Below, in pieces: positions 45,354 to 55,740 of a stretch of DNA of 64,000 nucleotides. The number at the start of each line of letters is the position of its first letter. Positions within the stretch are counted from its first letter, which is position 1. The stretch is from Pseudovirgaria hyperparasitica (Eukaryota; Ascomycota; Dothideomycetes; Acrospermales; Acrospermaceae), in contig NW_022985553.1 in NCBI RefSeq assembly GCF_010093815.1, forward strand, positions 313,511-377,510. Reading direction: 5' to 3'. A program made the position numbers and the translations under genes. A model generated the notes under the pieces. It saw only the letters and a list, made by a program, of their open reading frames with translations. It had not been told where the DNA came from and searched no databases.

Positions 45354-46627
45354 CGCCCAGAGTCTGTATCAACACATCATCTTCCTCCTGCTCCTCTACC
45401 ACACGAAACCAGATTCCAATATATTCTTGCAGTGAGCTCCAGTGTGCCTCCATCCTGTATTACTGTGACATAGATGCACCACGTATTGCCTCAATTGAGC
45501 GCAGCGGGAAAAGATCTAAAGTCGCTGATCTCAAGAAGAACTACCAAGACGAAGACAACAAAGGGATGATCAGTTTCATATGATATTGGATCTGGGCTAT
45601 TAAGAGGACACTACATCAATATCATATCCTAAGAGTCACTCTTTTAGAGCGACTAGAGGAGATTTAAGAAAGCAGAGGGAGAGAATAAGCTGATGAATGC
45701 GTTATGTCAGAAGTAGTATCGTCCCAGCTCTAGGCCATTCGCACTAGACGGAATAATCTGGTTTTACGAGCAGAGCGATGCAGACTTCATCGAGATTTCC
45801 ATTTTCGATTCGAATACGCTGGCGAAGCTCGGAAGCTTATGCGAAAAGAAAAATTTCTCTCTTTCAGATGTGGCAAAGTCAGTATGCAGTCTACCTGCTG
45901 CAGTACAATCATAACAATTCGATTGCAAAACACAGATCCAAACAAACTAGTCGACGGAGCTTTGCCATTGTCTGTCAAACCGGAAAGCCTTGTCTAGTGT
46001 AGCTATTCAGAAATTTGCAGCATAGGTGGAAGTAATACCACTTCTATCAATATGTGATGAGACTATGTCTATCAATCTATAGGCGCAGGTGATCGCGTCA
46101 TTCCCTCCATCATTCATAAGCCATCTAGTTTCGACCTAACGAACGCCCTCTAGTCTAATCATGCTACGTCAGCACATTGTAACGAAACTCTTCATACATA
46201 AACGCCAAGCATAGTATTCCACTCGACGATAGCCCCCGACCTAACCAATCTCACGATATACATATTAGAAAAGCTTTCTAACAATCAAATTACAAATACC
46301 CACCAGAACCCATCATCATCTCGCACATCGTCCACTTCGACTCACTTCTTACCCACTATAGTCGACTATGAACAGCCCACCAGCCCACACCATCCCCTAA
46401 TACCATAAAACACCGAGACATAACAAGACAGTGTAATTTGTCATTTATGTATCATCAGGGACGAAAGCGGTATTGTTTGGAGATGTGTTTTGCTTATTGA
46501 GTTATGTAATATATCAGCATCCAACGCGAATTAATTGACGACATAAGCCTTCCAGGTCTTCTATCATACCATATCCATCCAAACAACCGTGGTATATGGC
46601 CCAGAACGCCGGAAATATGTCAGAAGA
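45354..46627. other. Gene-poor stretch
   Basis: Around 45740-46000 two frames are open on the plus strand with protein-like composition, but without start or splice context. The last 600 bases before the MFS gene's stop are AT-rich 3' flank; nothing else is seen. Confidence 0.4.
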
Positions 46628-47974
46628 TCAGATCTTCTTCGCGATCGATGTACCGCCATAAACGACCCGAGCCACCACAAACAAACACGCGCCGACACCT
46701 GTGGCCACACCAGAGAAAATCTGCGCATTCGTAAAGTCGCCTCCACTAGCAGTGAGTATGGCGCCGCCAATCGGGCTCCCCGTCAGGGCGGAGATCGCGC
46801 CAAAAGCCATCAGCGAGCCCGTCCAAACGCCGATATCCTTGATCGGTGAGACCTGTGCGACAAGTACGGGAGTGAGTGAGATGCCGGCGCCAGAGGAGAA
46901 GCCAAAGAAGGCTGCGAACAGGATGAGAGGTGCATTTCCGGTCGCCGGGAGCCATAGTGCGAGGATTAAGATGGTAGTGGCGAACGACATAATGATCATG
47001 ACGTTGAAGCGGCCGACTTTGTCCGCGATTGCGTTTGGGAGCGTACGGCCGAGGATGGAGGCACCGTTAAGGATCGCGACAAGGTACTGTGCAAGCTGGG
47101 CGTCCATACCGAAACTACGTGCCTCACTGACGATGAAGACAAAGGGCGTGAACATACCCCAATAGAAGAAGAATACGGCAGCTGTGAGCACACAGAAACC
47201 AGGTTGTTTGAAGGGGGCGATGTAGTTGGAGAGGGCGAAGGGGCGCTTATTTGGTGGGAGGCGCGATCGGACAGTCAAGTTGGAGAAGACCAGGAGGCCG
47301 AGGATGGTGAACCCGATGGTGCGCATTGTCCACGCATAACCTATCTGCGGGATGAGCTTCGTGACCATAATGGGCAGGATGACGCCGCCGAGAGACGAGC
47401 CGGCGGTGACGAGACCGAGGGCGGCGCCACGCTTTTTGAAGAACCATGTAGTGGTGGAGTTCATCGAGCAGTAGAATATCATGGACGCACCGATGGCGGA
47501 GCAGATTGCTTGGGCAAGGATGAAGTGGTAGTATTTCGTGGCCAGACTGGTCATCATGAGGCCGAAGACGTGCATGAAGCTACCAAGGAGAAGAAGATAG
47601 CGAGGACCGTAGTTGTCGAAGAATTTACCGACAATGAGGCCGCCAGCCATCATGAAGAAGATCTGAAGGGAGGATATCCATGCAATGTCCGCAGGGGTGT
47701 AAGCAGCCAGTTGGTGGGTCTGGTAGTATTCTTGGAAGACACCGACGCAGTTAATCCATCCAAAAGACACGAAGAGACCGGCCGAAGCGCCGGCAACGTT
47801 CAACCATGCCTGTAGTCCGCCGTCTGGAAACGATCGTGGGTCCGTAGGACTTATTACTTCGAGTGTTTTCTCAACATCTTGCAGCGGCTCTGTAGGTGGG
47901 AGAGGCGTCGAGGATGTGCCGACTGCAGTATGCTGAGATAATTTCTCATCGTCACTAGAGTGAAGTGAGGACAT
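46628..47974 (-). CDS. MFS transporter, monocarboxylate-transporter (MCT) type
   Basis: A single-exon 12-helix transporter of the fungal MCT/Mch group, placed in the plasma membrane. The open frame extends to an ATG at 48217, but the extra 81 residues are low-complexity and Ser/Thr/Lys-rich, and contain a hydrophobic stretch not typical of the family. I chose the ATG at 47974, giving 448 residues and the usual soluble N-terminus (SSDDEKLSQH). The family hallmark is the DGGLQAW motif with WLNVAGASAGLFVSFGWIN at helix 1, followed by GVFQEYYQTHQL. Later helices carry GPRYLLLLGSF and the Gly-rich GSSLGGVILP. The ending IAKKI is a charged tail. The substrate could be a monocarboxylate, riboflavin or an unrelated compound; this cannot be told. 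Confidence 0.85.
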   Translation of the reverse strand: MSSLHSSDDEKLSQHTAVGTSSTPLPPTEPLQDVEKTLEVISPTDPRSFPDGGLQAWLNVAGASAGLFVSFGWINCVGVFQEYYQTHQLAAYTPADIAWISSLQIFFMMAGGLIVGKFFDNYGPRYLLLLGSFMHVFGLMMTSLATKYYHFILAQAICSAIGASMIFYCSMNSTTTWFFKKRGAALGLVTAGSSLGGVILPIMVTKLIPQIGYAWTMRTIGFTILGLLVFSNLTVRSRLPPNKRPFALSNYIAPFKQPGFCVLTAAVFFFYWGMFTPFVFIVSEARSFGMDAQLAQYLVAILNGASILGRTLPNAIADKVGRFNVMIIMSFATTILILALWLPATGNAPLILFAAFFGFSSGAGISLTPVLVAQVSPIKDIGVWTGSLMAFGAISALTGSPIGGAILTASGGDFTNAQIFSGVATGVGACLFVVARVVYGGTSIAKKI

Positions 47975-48838
47975 TCTGGAAAATGTGTTTTTGGAGACCT
48001 GAGAAGACTGGATTGCCTTATGGTGGCTAGTGTTTATCGGTGTAGGGGTGGGTTGAGGTTTAGATTTGGATTTTTGCGCTGATAGCTTGGTAGTGGTTTG
48101 AACAATGAAGTACAAGAGTGTGTCCAATGATGAGATCTGTGGTGGTATTGAAGAACAAGTAACAAAAAGCAGACGGAGTGTTGATATAAATGTCCTAGAT
48201 TTGAGCTTTCGGGCCATGGTAAAAGACCGAATACAGCGAGAAATGCACGAATTTGCTTAGATGATCAAGTTTGGGGGCCATGTGTCGGGCTCATCGGAAC
48301 GTCGATAAACGCGAGGGGCCGAGCCCGCATTCGTGGCTTTTGGCCAATAAGCAGACCCGAAATCGCAGAGGAAGACGGTAATGCACGAGTCCGTTGATGG
48401 TTGTTATCCGTCGAAGTTTTTCCAGAGCCATGTTCGGACTTAACGCTAGTGTCGCGAACAGACGAATCTTCTGCATTTTACTTCTTCTGTGATACGCCAA
48501 TGACTCATGCGATAAGTTGGACGCTTCATGTTTTCCCTGTTGTGGTATAGCAGTTTGGCAGTCGTAGCGAAGCCATGCTGCAGTTCCTGGGTGACTTGCA
48601 CATGGCCGAGTGTCGCGGAGGAAAGTTTGTAAGGCTGCAAAGCTTGTTGATACACGGCTAGGATTCTTTTTTGATGCTTGATGCAGACTCCTATCAACAG
48701 ATATGGAGGGGATTGATGCTTTGTGGCTTCGGTGTCGTGCTCGCGTTCAAACGTTGTCTCGCCTCGTGTGCTGGACAGAGACCGAAGACGTAGTCGGTCT
48801 TTTCGCGGTATTCGAATTGTCGCCGATGAACTATTGCC
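47975..48838. other. Intergenic between amidohydrolase and MCT-type MFS genes
   Basis: Promoter side of the MFS gene and 3' flank of the amidohydrolase. No additional gene, RNA or repeat is supported. Confidence 0.45.
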
Positions 48839-50657
48839 TCAGGCAGCATTCTGACGGCTAAACACCTTCTTTCCGCGTACCCATGTCTCTCGGACTTTAA
48901 GCTGCCTCAACTCATCGACCAGCAGCCCATCGAAAGATCTATCCAACACTATCCAGTCAGCAAAGGATCCTTTCTGTATGACTCCCGCTTTGCCTTCCAT
49001 GAATGCACCTCGTGCCGGGCTCAACGTAAAGCCTCGCAGCGCGTCTTCTATTGTCAATGCCTCGCTCATATGCCAGCCATCATTGCTGCCGCCGGCGCCA
49101 AGACCTGTTCGTGGACTTCGTCTAGCAACCGCTGCAAATATGCCTTCGAATGGATTTGCTGGCTCAACAGGAAAGTCGCTGCCTAGGATGGGATTTGTCT
49201 TCAACAGTGACTTCATACGGTATGCCTCTGCGCTTGTTCTTTGAGGACCCAGCCGGTCTTCTGCATACGCCATGTCACTTGTTGCATGTGTGGGCTGGAT
49301 GCTGGGAATGATGCCTATGTCCAACATGCGGATTTGATCATTGGGATGGATGATCTGTGAATGCTCAATCCGGAACCGTCGTTTCGACTGGCAAGATGCC
49401 AGAGACTCGCTTGGGCACACCTCAAATAACGCAGCTGTCATGGCATTGATTGAAAGTCGATTCGCCAGATCACCTATAGCATGAATGTTGACCTGAAAAC
49501 CATGTAACGCCCAGCTCTTTGCCACCGAAGTCAACGTCGTTGCGTTGACTAGAAGCGACCCAGATGTGTTCGGCTTGTCGCTGTAAGGTTCGATCATGGC
49601 GCTGCCCCAGCTACCTAATGCACCATCTGTGAATGAATATCAGTATCAGATTTCTTTTGATGAACGATCAAGACTTACCCGCAAATAGCTTGACGCTCTG
49701 CGCAACTAGCATCCCATCGGCCTTTTTTACTGTCCTCGCGTCGTCTGCGCAGAACGTGTTCCTGGCCGCACACTCCAACATTGCGTATACCCTCACCGTC
49801 CACTCCTCCCCTCCGGCCAACTCCTCATACATCTTCAACTGCCCCGGCATGACCCCTGCATCGTGCACACCCACAATTCCTAACTCATTCAGACTTCTCA
49901 TTGCACTGCCCACCCACTTTTTCTTCGTCTGCCCACTCGGCTTCGGCCACATCGCCCTCACGATATCCATCGCATTATCGCAGAACACACCGAGCCCGGG
50001 CTCCCGCACAATTTCGCCGCCTTCAACATACTCAGGCATTGGCTTTGGCAAAAGATCGAGCACGGCCTGCGAGACCCATATACAGTGCACATCGATTCGG
50101 TCAAGCATGATGTACTTGCCGGACAGCACTGGGTCAGCTTCGAGGTCTACAGCAGTGGGCATCACGCCTCCAAATGCAGCCTGATCCCAGCCAATTCCGC
50201 GCAACCAATCCTCCCTCGATCCCGTGCCTGCATTCATCTCCAAATACGCTCTCACTCGCAGCCTGACATCCTGCAAACCCTCCGCCTGGAACAGATCCAC
50301 GGAGTGTAGCATCTCACCGTACTGCATCACATGCCCATGCCCATCCCACAAGCCCGGCAGGACATAACCATCGATCAGTGTCTCAGGCGCAGGCGAGGGA
50401 TCTGTATACACAGTCCTGAACTCGCCATTTCTTCCAAGCGTGAAGCAATTCGCATACGGCGCGTCATCAGATAATGTCTTTATCGACGTGTAACAGTGAA
50501 TGTGGGACGCGAGGTAGTGCGTGCGGATGTATTCGACGACAAAAGCGAGTGCGATGAGGGTGACAGAGGAGAGGGCGAGAACACGTATTCCTGCCATCGC
50601 CTGTTTCATTGTTGGTGTGGAAGACGGTGCTGGAGATATTATACACGGGATATTCAT
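48839..50657 (-). CDS. Membrane-anchored amidohydrolase (Amidohydro_3, YtcJ-like), two exons
   Basis: A metal-dependent hydrolase of the amidohydrolase superfamily, subfamily 3, acting on C-N bonds of an unknown substrate. Exon 1 (50657-49679) and exon 2 (49626-48839) join in frame over a 52-base intron (GTAAGT to TTCACAG), giving 588 residues. An N-terminal hydrophobic helix (about 23-43) suggests a signal anchor. Metal ligands visible are HGH (107-109) in LWDGHGH, a His in NIHAIGD (about H375), a His in FRIEHSQ (about H415) and an Asp in GSDFPVE (about D477). The order and spacing match YtcJ-type proteins, and the DGALGSWGS metal/substrate loop straddles the splice. It lies upstream of the MCT-type transporter in the same direction, 864 bases away. 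Confidence 0.9.
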
Positions 50658-52513
50658 TCGGCGTATTGGGATGTGGGGTTAGTGGGAACAGGATAAAGAG
50701 GCGCTATAACGGATTCGAGCTAGCGCAAATGTAAGGAACTGGAAATAAACAATGTTCGCCTTGTCATCATCCCGGCCTTCCATTTATTCCCATCAGTATA
50801 GCTAAGCTTTATCATAGCCTCTAGCTTACTATTGCCTCATTTTCTTTGTATCGTGGTCACGAGTAATGTAAGCGCATATCAGCTACCACGAAGCTCATCC
50901 CTAACAAACCAATTTATATAATGCAAAGCAAACACCGAGAAGTAAAACATACAATAACAGCTAACGAGAACACGCAGGCGTCGATCAGCATCACAAGCAG
51001 CATTCTCAGCCCAGAAACATGGGCTTTGTGAACATTAACGAACAAATATCACAGGTAATCATACCAGTATGAATTGCATCTATGGGAAGATACTTGATAG
51101 ATACCCGCGCGTCCGTTCCATATCGTAGAACAACCATTTGGCTATACATTATGCGCTCATTGTGCCTTTATTACCCTATATACAAAGATCAGGAGGCTTT
51201 GAAAGAAGAACTCGACAATACTATATGTAGTAGTCTATATGCGAAATGCAAGATATTGTACTAGGATATAGGTTACAAGTGGTATCAAGAGGTAATGTAT
51301 TAGTGATGGGTAGGTATGGCATAGATGCAATAGGCACAACAGTAGCTTCAAGGGAGAAATAACGCTGTAAAAGAGGTCAGGCCTGACGCAGTACGTATTT
51401 TAAACCCAAATGACCCCTCAAGAGCTACGACAAAGTTCTACGCCCAACGCGTTGATTGTCGGTATCAAAGGAACTCAACCAGACTTATACTCTCAGCCTT
51501 TTACATTCTCTGCTAGAAGAGAAATCCAATATGCAACCATTTGCACCAGTTAGCATAAGTATATGCCAAAATAAAACTCTGCCTAGCTCGACGTTGACAT
51601 GTCCTGTTATAGTAGTAGGCAGACACGCCAATCGCCAACTAGATCGTTCGCGTGACGAGGGAATGAGGCTAAGAAGCGGGAATTCCCAAGTTTTGGAACG
51701 GGCGCTATGCTGTGGTTTGTTACGTGCGTTATGTTCGCTTTGATGATGGTTCTAAAGTAGGTCGTGTGATTTGTTCTTCGGTAACTATAACTATAGCCGT
51801 CTAGATGTCCCTGAAAGACTTGAGATGTTACAGTGGATCAAATGGCTCTCTTTGATTACAAAATACGTCAGTTTAGACAACTGGCACTATGTCTTGTGGT
51901 GATCGTCTTCATAGTTCGAGCCCCTCGTTAGTAGCTCTAAGCACGATGATCCGTTCAACGGGCGTGTAAGAACTGATTATCCGTATATCCGACCCCTTTC
52001 CACTGGCGATCAACACCACGAATCCACTTCTCTAGGTGATTTCACCGGTCAAAAATAGTATGCCCCTCACTTTCCACTCCACAGTCCTATCCTATAGATT
52101 CCCATCGCTGGTCGGTATCCGGCTGCAGAACGCGTCGTCAATTGAGAGTGTGTGATTGGCTCATGGTTATATGAACGGCATACTGAAGCTCCACTTCGGT
52201 AGACACGTCATAACATAGCGCTCGACGGTGAAGATTGAACCATGCAAATACAAACAACCAAAGAGTCCGTGGCTTCATTCATGAAACAGTTTCCTAATGT
52301 ATATGGCTTGCCTAAGCCTGCTCGGTGCTCTATCCGACGAATATTGTTTGGACGTTGTGATAATTGGATGATCAAGATACTTCAGGATTGTGGAAGACTT
52401 TGGTTGTTGCGAAGTGTTATGTACATGATTTCCTAGTAGGCCAGGGACTGGGTCCCACAAGAATGGAGATGCTTCCAATCATTTGGTCAAATTGGAGCCA
52501 GGAAGGCCGAAAA
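50658..52513. other. Gene-free stretch
   Basis: Small ORFs only. No RNA gene or intact repeat is visible. The ORF at 52242-52436 (+) has no domain. Confidence 0.45.
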
Positions 52514-52882
52514 CTATCCCGCCTGCATGACCGTGGACACCTGTGGGTTGCGACGTATGAAGTTTCGCACCCAGAGCTTTCCAAGAGGAGGCTCTTCTCG
52601 TGGTAGCATACGTGACGCCATGTCGCGCACCCGGTTGTGAGTAGGTGGGTGTCCAAAGTTGGCCATGGTGATGATGCAATATGTCAGGAGTCTCTCTTCT
52701 GGAGGAGAGAGTCGCTGACGTTCCGCATGAGCTGACGACTTCTTCACAGCGCCGTATAGTCGATCGCGTAGTGTTGACCGGGGTATTCGATGTGCAGTTG
52801 CGGCTTCTCTCTCGGATTGGTATTCGCCATTTCTCAAAGCTCTTATAGCTTTTGCTATAGCTTGCTCTCGTTCGGTGATCAT
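52514..52882 (-). CDS. Pipsqueak/CENP-B-type HTH protein, transposase N-terminus
   Basis: A 122-residue ORF starting at an ATG at 52882. Residues about 1-45 match the Pipsqueak-type helix-turn-helix (AIAKAIRALRNGEYQSEREA ... IPRSTLRDRL). Residues about 57-120 match the CENP-B/Tc5-type second HTH (LSPPEERLLTYCI ... NRVRDMASRML ... LGKLWVRNFIRRNPQV). In fungi this pair heads pogo/Fot1-type DDE transposases, where a DDE domain of about 250 residues follows. Here no DDE part is visible downstream, so it is a truncated DNA-transposon remnant or a host gene derived from one. The two HTH units are intact, which is notable for a fragment. No terminal inverted repeats were found by eye. Confidence 0.72.
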   Translation of the reverse strand: MITEREQAIAKAIRALRNGEYQSEREAATAHRIPRSTLRDRLYGAVKKSSAHAERQRLSPPEERLLTYCIITMANFGHPPTHNRVRDMASRMLPREEPPLGKLWVRNFIRRNPQVSTVMQAG

Positions 52883-54341
52883 TGTGACAATTGTATATAG
52901 TGGGTTGTAGTTTGTGTGCTGTTTATGCTGGGGGTGTTCAGTTTGAGCCCTGTTAATCCGAGAACAGGTACTGAGATAGAGTGTATATATATATGTATAT
53001 GTAACCTACCATCCAGTAATATCCTCAAGGCACTAGTAGCACTTGCGGGAGATGGAAACTTTAGAGCTTGTAACATAGGTCAAAGCGTATTGTCGGGCAG
53101 AAGTGCGATTCTTTTCCCTCTCGTGATGACCTGGGAATTGTTTGATCCGTGCGACTATCTCCCATCTTGGTTACTCGAATAATGCAGCCAAGATCGATGA
53201 AGAAGTACGCCAACCCCAGTGCACCATGATCGCCACGCCATCGTGGAGAATTTCCCTTTTACTAGGATTAGCGTTAATGTAGATCTCTAAGCTTCTGTTA
53301 TAAGCGCATAGAGTCCTTTGGGGATTAGTGGGTCTACTGGCCAATAGAATTCGGCTTATTAGTGACACTCTTTGGTCTGGGATAGTACTACTCCTGGATT
53401 GGGAATACATGGGGTAACAGTAGTTTAGAAGCTTGTTCAGCCCCTGCCATACCCCTCTGAACCGTCCATTTCCCCACATTCCTTGGTGTGAAAGTGGAGC
53501 CACTTATACATACTAGTAAGTAGCCTCTCAGCAGCTTCAGTAATCTTGATTTGCATTGTGAGTATCCGGGTATCAAAAGACCCATCTTCTACCCGGTATT
53601 ATGGATGACAATCAAACAAACCGCGATGCTCTGTGAAGATCGAAATCGATCGAGAACCTCGAGGTGTCGAGACTCGCGCACAGTTGTGGACGCTTTTGCT
53701 TCCCCCAAGGACCCGAGAGTCTACTGTTATGGTGGTCTCCTTTGGACCCACTGATGCGGCTTTGGATCGATCCCGTCGTACTTACCGTCCCCCAGTCGTC
53801 ACTCGACCTTATTCCCGAGCTTACTCACAGAATGTAGTGCCTTCTACAATTCCCACGATCCAGCTACATACTAATTATTCTCCTATTTGCTTGGCTTTGG
53901 TCACTGTTATGAGCCTTCTTTGTCTATCTGTTCTTGCTTTTCAGACCCAAACTCATCTCAAGCCTATTAAAAATGTTTCCTAGCAACATATTTGCTAATA
54001 TGCCTGATCTCAATGATAAACAGGGCCAATTTGCATCCTCTTGGCCTATCTAGAGTTTCATCCAAGTTGTAGTGATGGCGATAGTCAGGGCGGAGTTCCT
54101 CAGGTACTTTCATGTTTGCCTTGCGCTGTCTGAGCGTAGCGAAAGGCCCAGTTGTGGACGCTAAGTCGAGTATTTCAATTCTGTCATGAGCTTTATTGAA
54201 TCCAAGTCAACCCAAAGCTTAGACTATACGTATCATACCCCGGACAGATCTCTCGATCGGATTGAGAGATCGGACAAAAAGTAGACATTCCTCAAGCCTG
54301 TACAAGGGTCCTTCAAAGACACCAAATGCTTCACATGAAGT
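52883..54341. other. Gene-free stretch, TA microsatellite near 52983
   Basis: A short (TA)n-like tract at 52983-53000. ORFs at 53171-53503 (-) and 53633-53983 (+) show no recognisable domain. Confidence 0.45.
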
Positions 54342-55028
54342 TTACAACTTCCCTTGCTCTTTTAAACTCTCTACGAATGACCGAGGTGCCTCAGCATCAA
54401 TCGCAAATCCCAAGTCCGGATCCGCTTTCGCACGCGCATTCCTATATCCTTCTCTATCCGAACATCGTTGGAGATACTCCAATATGCCCTTATAATCCGT
54501 CAGATCATAGCCACAGAAATACCTCATTGTCGTCAGTGTAAACAAAATCATGATATCAGCAGCCGTAAACTCCTCGCCAGCTAGATACGCATGCGTCTCG
54601 CCGAGCCTCTGGTCCACAATCTTCAGCAGATTCTCAAACCGATCGCTGTATCCCTTCAGCATCTGGCCATCCTTGTCAAGTCGCATGACCTGCATGAACA
54701 CCATCAGCAGTGGCTGGAAAGTACCGTTTGCGAAGTGGAACCAGTACAGGTAGGCGGCGTAGTCCTTGTGTGAGGGTGCGAGGGACAGACGGCCACCGCC
54801 ATACTTGTGGATTATGTACTCGATACATGCAGCTGATTCGGCGAGTCTGAGAGAGTCGTCCTGGATGACGGGGGCTTGGCCGACCGGATTGAGATCTTTG
54901 ATCGACTGTGGGGAGAAGATGGGTGCGCGTTTGTGCAGCACGAGCTCATATGCGATGCCGAGTTCTTCACAGAGCCAAGGGACTCTTTCGCTCTGACTGA
55001 CCTGTAGGTGGTGGATTGTCAAGACCAT
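54342..55028 (-). CDS. Glutathione S-transferase (Gtt1-like)
   Basis: Conjugates glutathione to electrophiles, or acts as a glutathione-dependent peroxidase or reductase, in the cytosol or ER. It is a single-exon gene of 228 residues from the ATG at 55028 to TAA. The thioredoxin-fold N-domain (about 1-85) has the active-site region HLQVSQSERVPWLCEEL with a candidate catalytic Ser. It also has the cis-Pro glutathione-binding motif GQAPVIQDD, and the ESAACIEYI segment. The helical C-domain (about 95-215) carries the N-capping box region LAGEEFTAADIMILF. Length and motifs fit the fungal Gtt1-like group. It is the last host gene before the RIP-degraded block, about 400 bases away. Confidence 0.93.
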   Translation of the reverse strand: MVLTIHHLQVSQSERVPWLCEELGIAYELVLHKRAPIFSPQSIKDLNPVGQAPVIQDDSLRLAESAACIEYIIHKYGGGRLSLAPSHKDYAAYLYWFHFANGTFQPLLMVFMQVMRLDKDGQMLKGYSDRFENLLKIVDQRLGETHAYLAGEEFTAADIMILFTLTTMRYFCGYDLTDYKGILEYLQRCSDREGYRNARAKADPDLGFAIDAEAPRSFVESLKEQGKL

Positions 55029-55424
55029 GTTGGATTTGTGAATGAAAATAACGAGCCGAGATTATTGATTAGTTGGCGCTCGTAGTCAGATAGATCTGGC
55101 TTTCGTTGCAGTTATGGTTGAACTAGGTCTTTTAGATGCGCTTGACGCTGAGCTATACGGGATGTATGGCCTATTATAGTCGGTTTGCTAACAGTTCTAA
55201 TGACTCCGATATTCAGACCAGAGGCTTCTACTCGTGATGGTCGTACAGTCACGGCTCATGACCAGCTCGGAGGGGTAGAGCTCGGCTTCGGCTCGCGCCC
55301 GCCTTCGCCCCTAACGCCGGAGATGGATCCGTCCGTAACTTTTTCAGCGCAACTCTTGGCACGTGTCGCGCGCGTAACACACACATTTTCTCTTATTCTA
55401 CCTTTTCTCTAATAACTCTAGAAT
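55029..55424. other. GST upstream region, GC-rich
   Basis: A C/G-rich stretch with CG repeats (around 55270-55375) lies just before an abrupt drop in GC at about 55420. An ORF at 55185-55412 (+) is probably chance. Confidence 0.45.
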
Positions 55425-55740
55425 TAAGACTCTAGGAGGTTTTTTAATTATATCTAAATATACTTCTATATAAAAAACTTCTTTTACATCCCTAAGAGGC
55501 TAACTTAGTCCATTCGGGGTAATATAGCAAGATATATACCTTAATCGATAGAGTATACCGAGTACACTAACTACTACTATACGTACGTACGTATAGCGTT
55601 AAAACCAAGACGTTATCACCGTATAAAGATATATATATACCCTCTTAAAATCCTTACGGAGATAGAGGCACGGACTACACTACTAGAACGCCGATATACC
55701 GACTCCCTTTTATTAGTTAAGGGTAGCCCTTAACTAATAA
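55425..55740. other. Start of RIP-degraded AT-rich DNA
   Basis: The sequence abruptly becomes rich in TATA, TAGTA and ATATA words, and CpA and TpG are depleted. It includes a 20-bp palindrome at 55577-55596 (CTATACGTACGTACGTATAG) and ends in the first 31-bp palindrome. Confidence 0.6.
55710..55740. repeat. 31-bp hairpin palindrome, copy 1
   Basis: 14-base arms TTATTAGTTAAGGG and its complement, with a 3-base centre TAG. The same 31 bases recur exactly at 60499-60529, on the other side of the LINE coding region. Confidence 0.85.

Noticed and set aside
47204-47815. 203-codon plus-strand ORF
   Set aside because: It lies antisense inside the MCT-type transporter and is a codon-bias shadow.
47975-48217. 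N-terminal extension of the MCT-type transporter
   Set aside because: The 81 extra residues are low-complexity and unlike the family; the ATG at 47974 fits known N-termini better.
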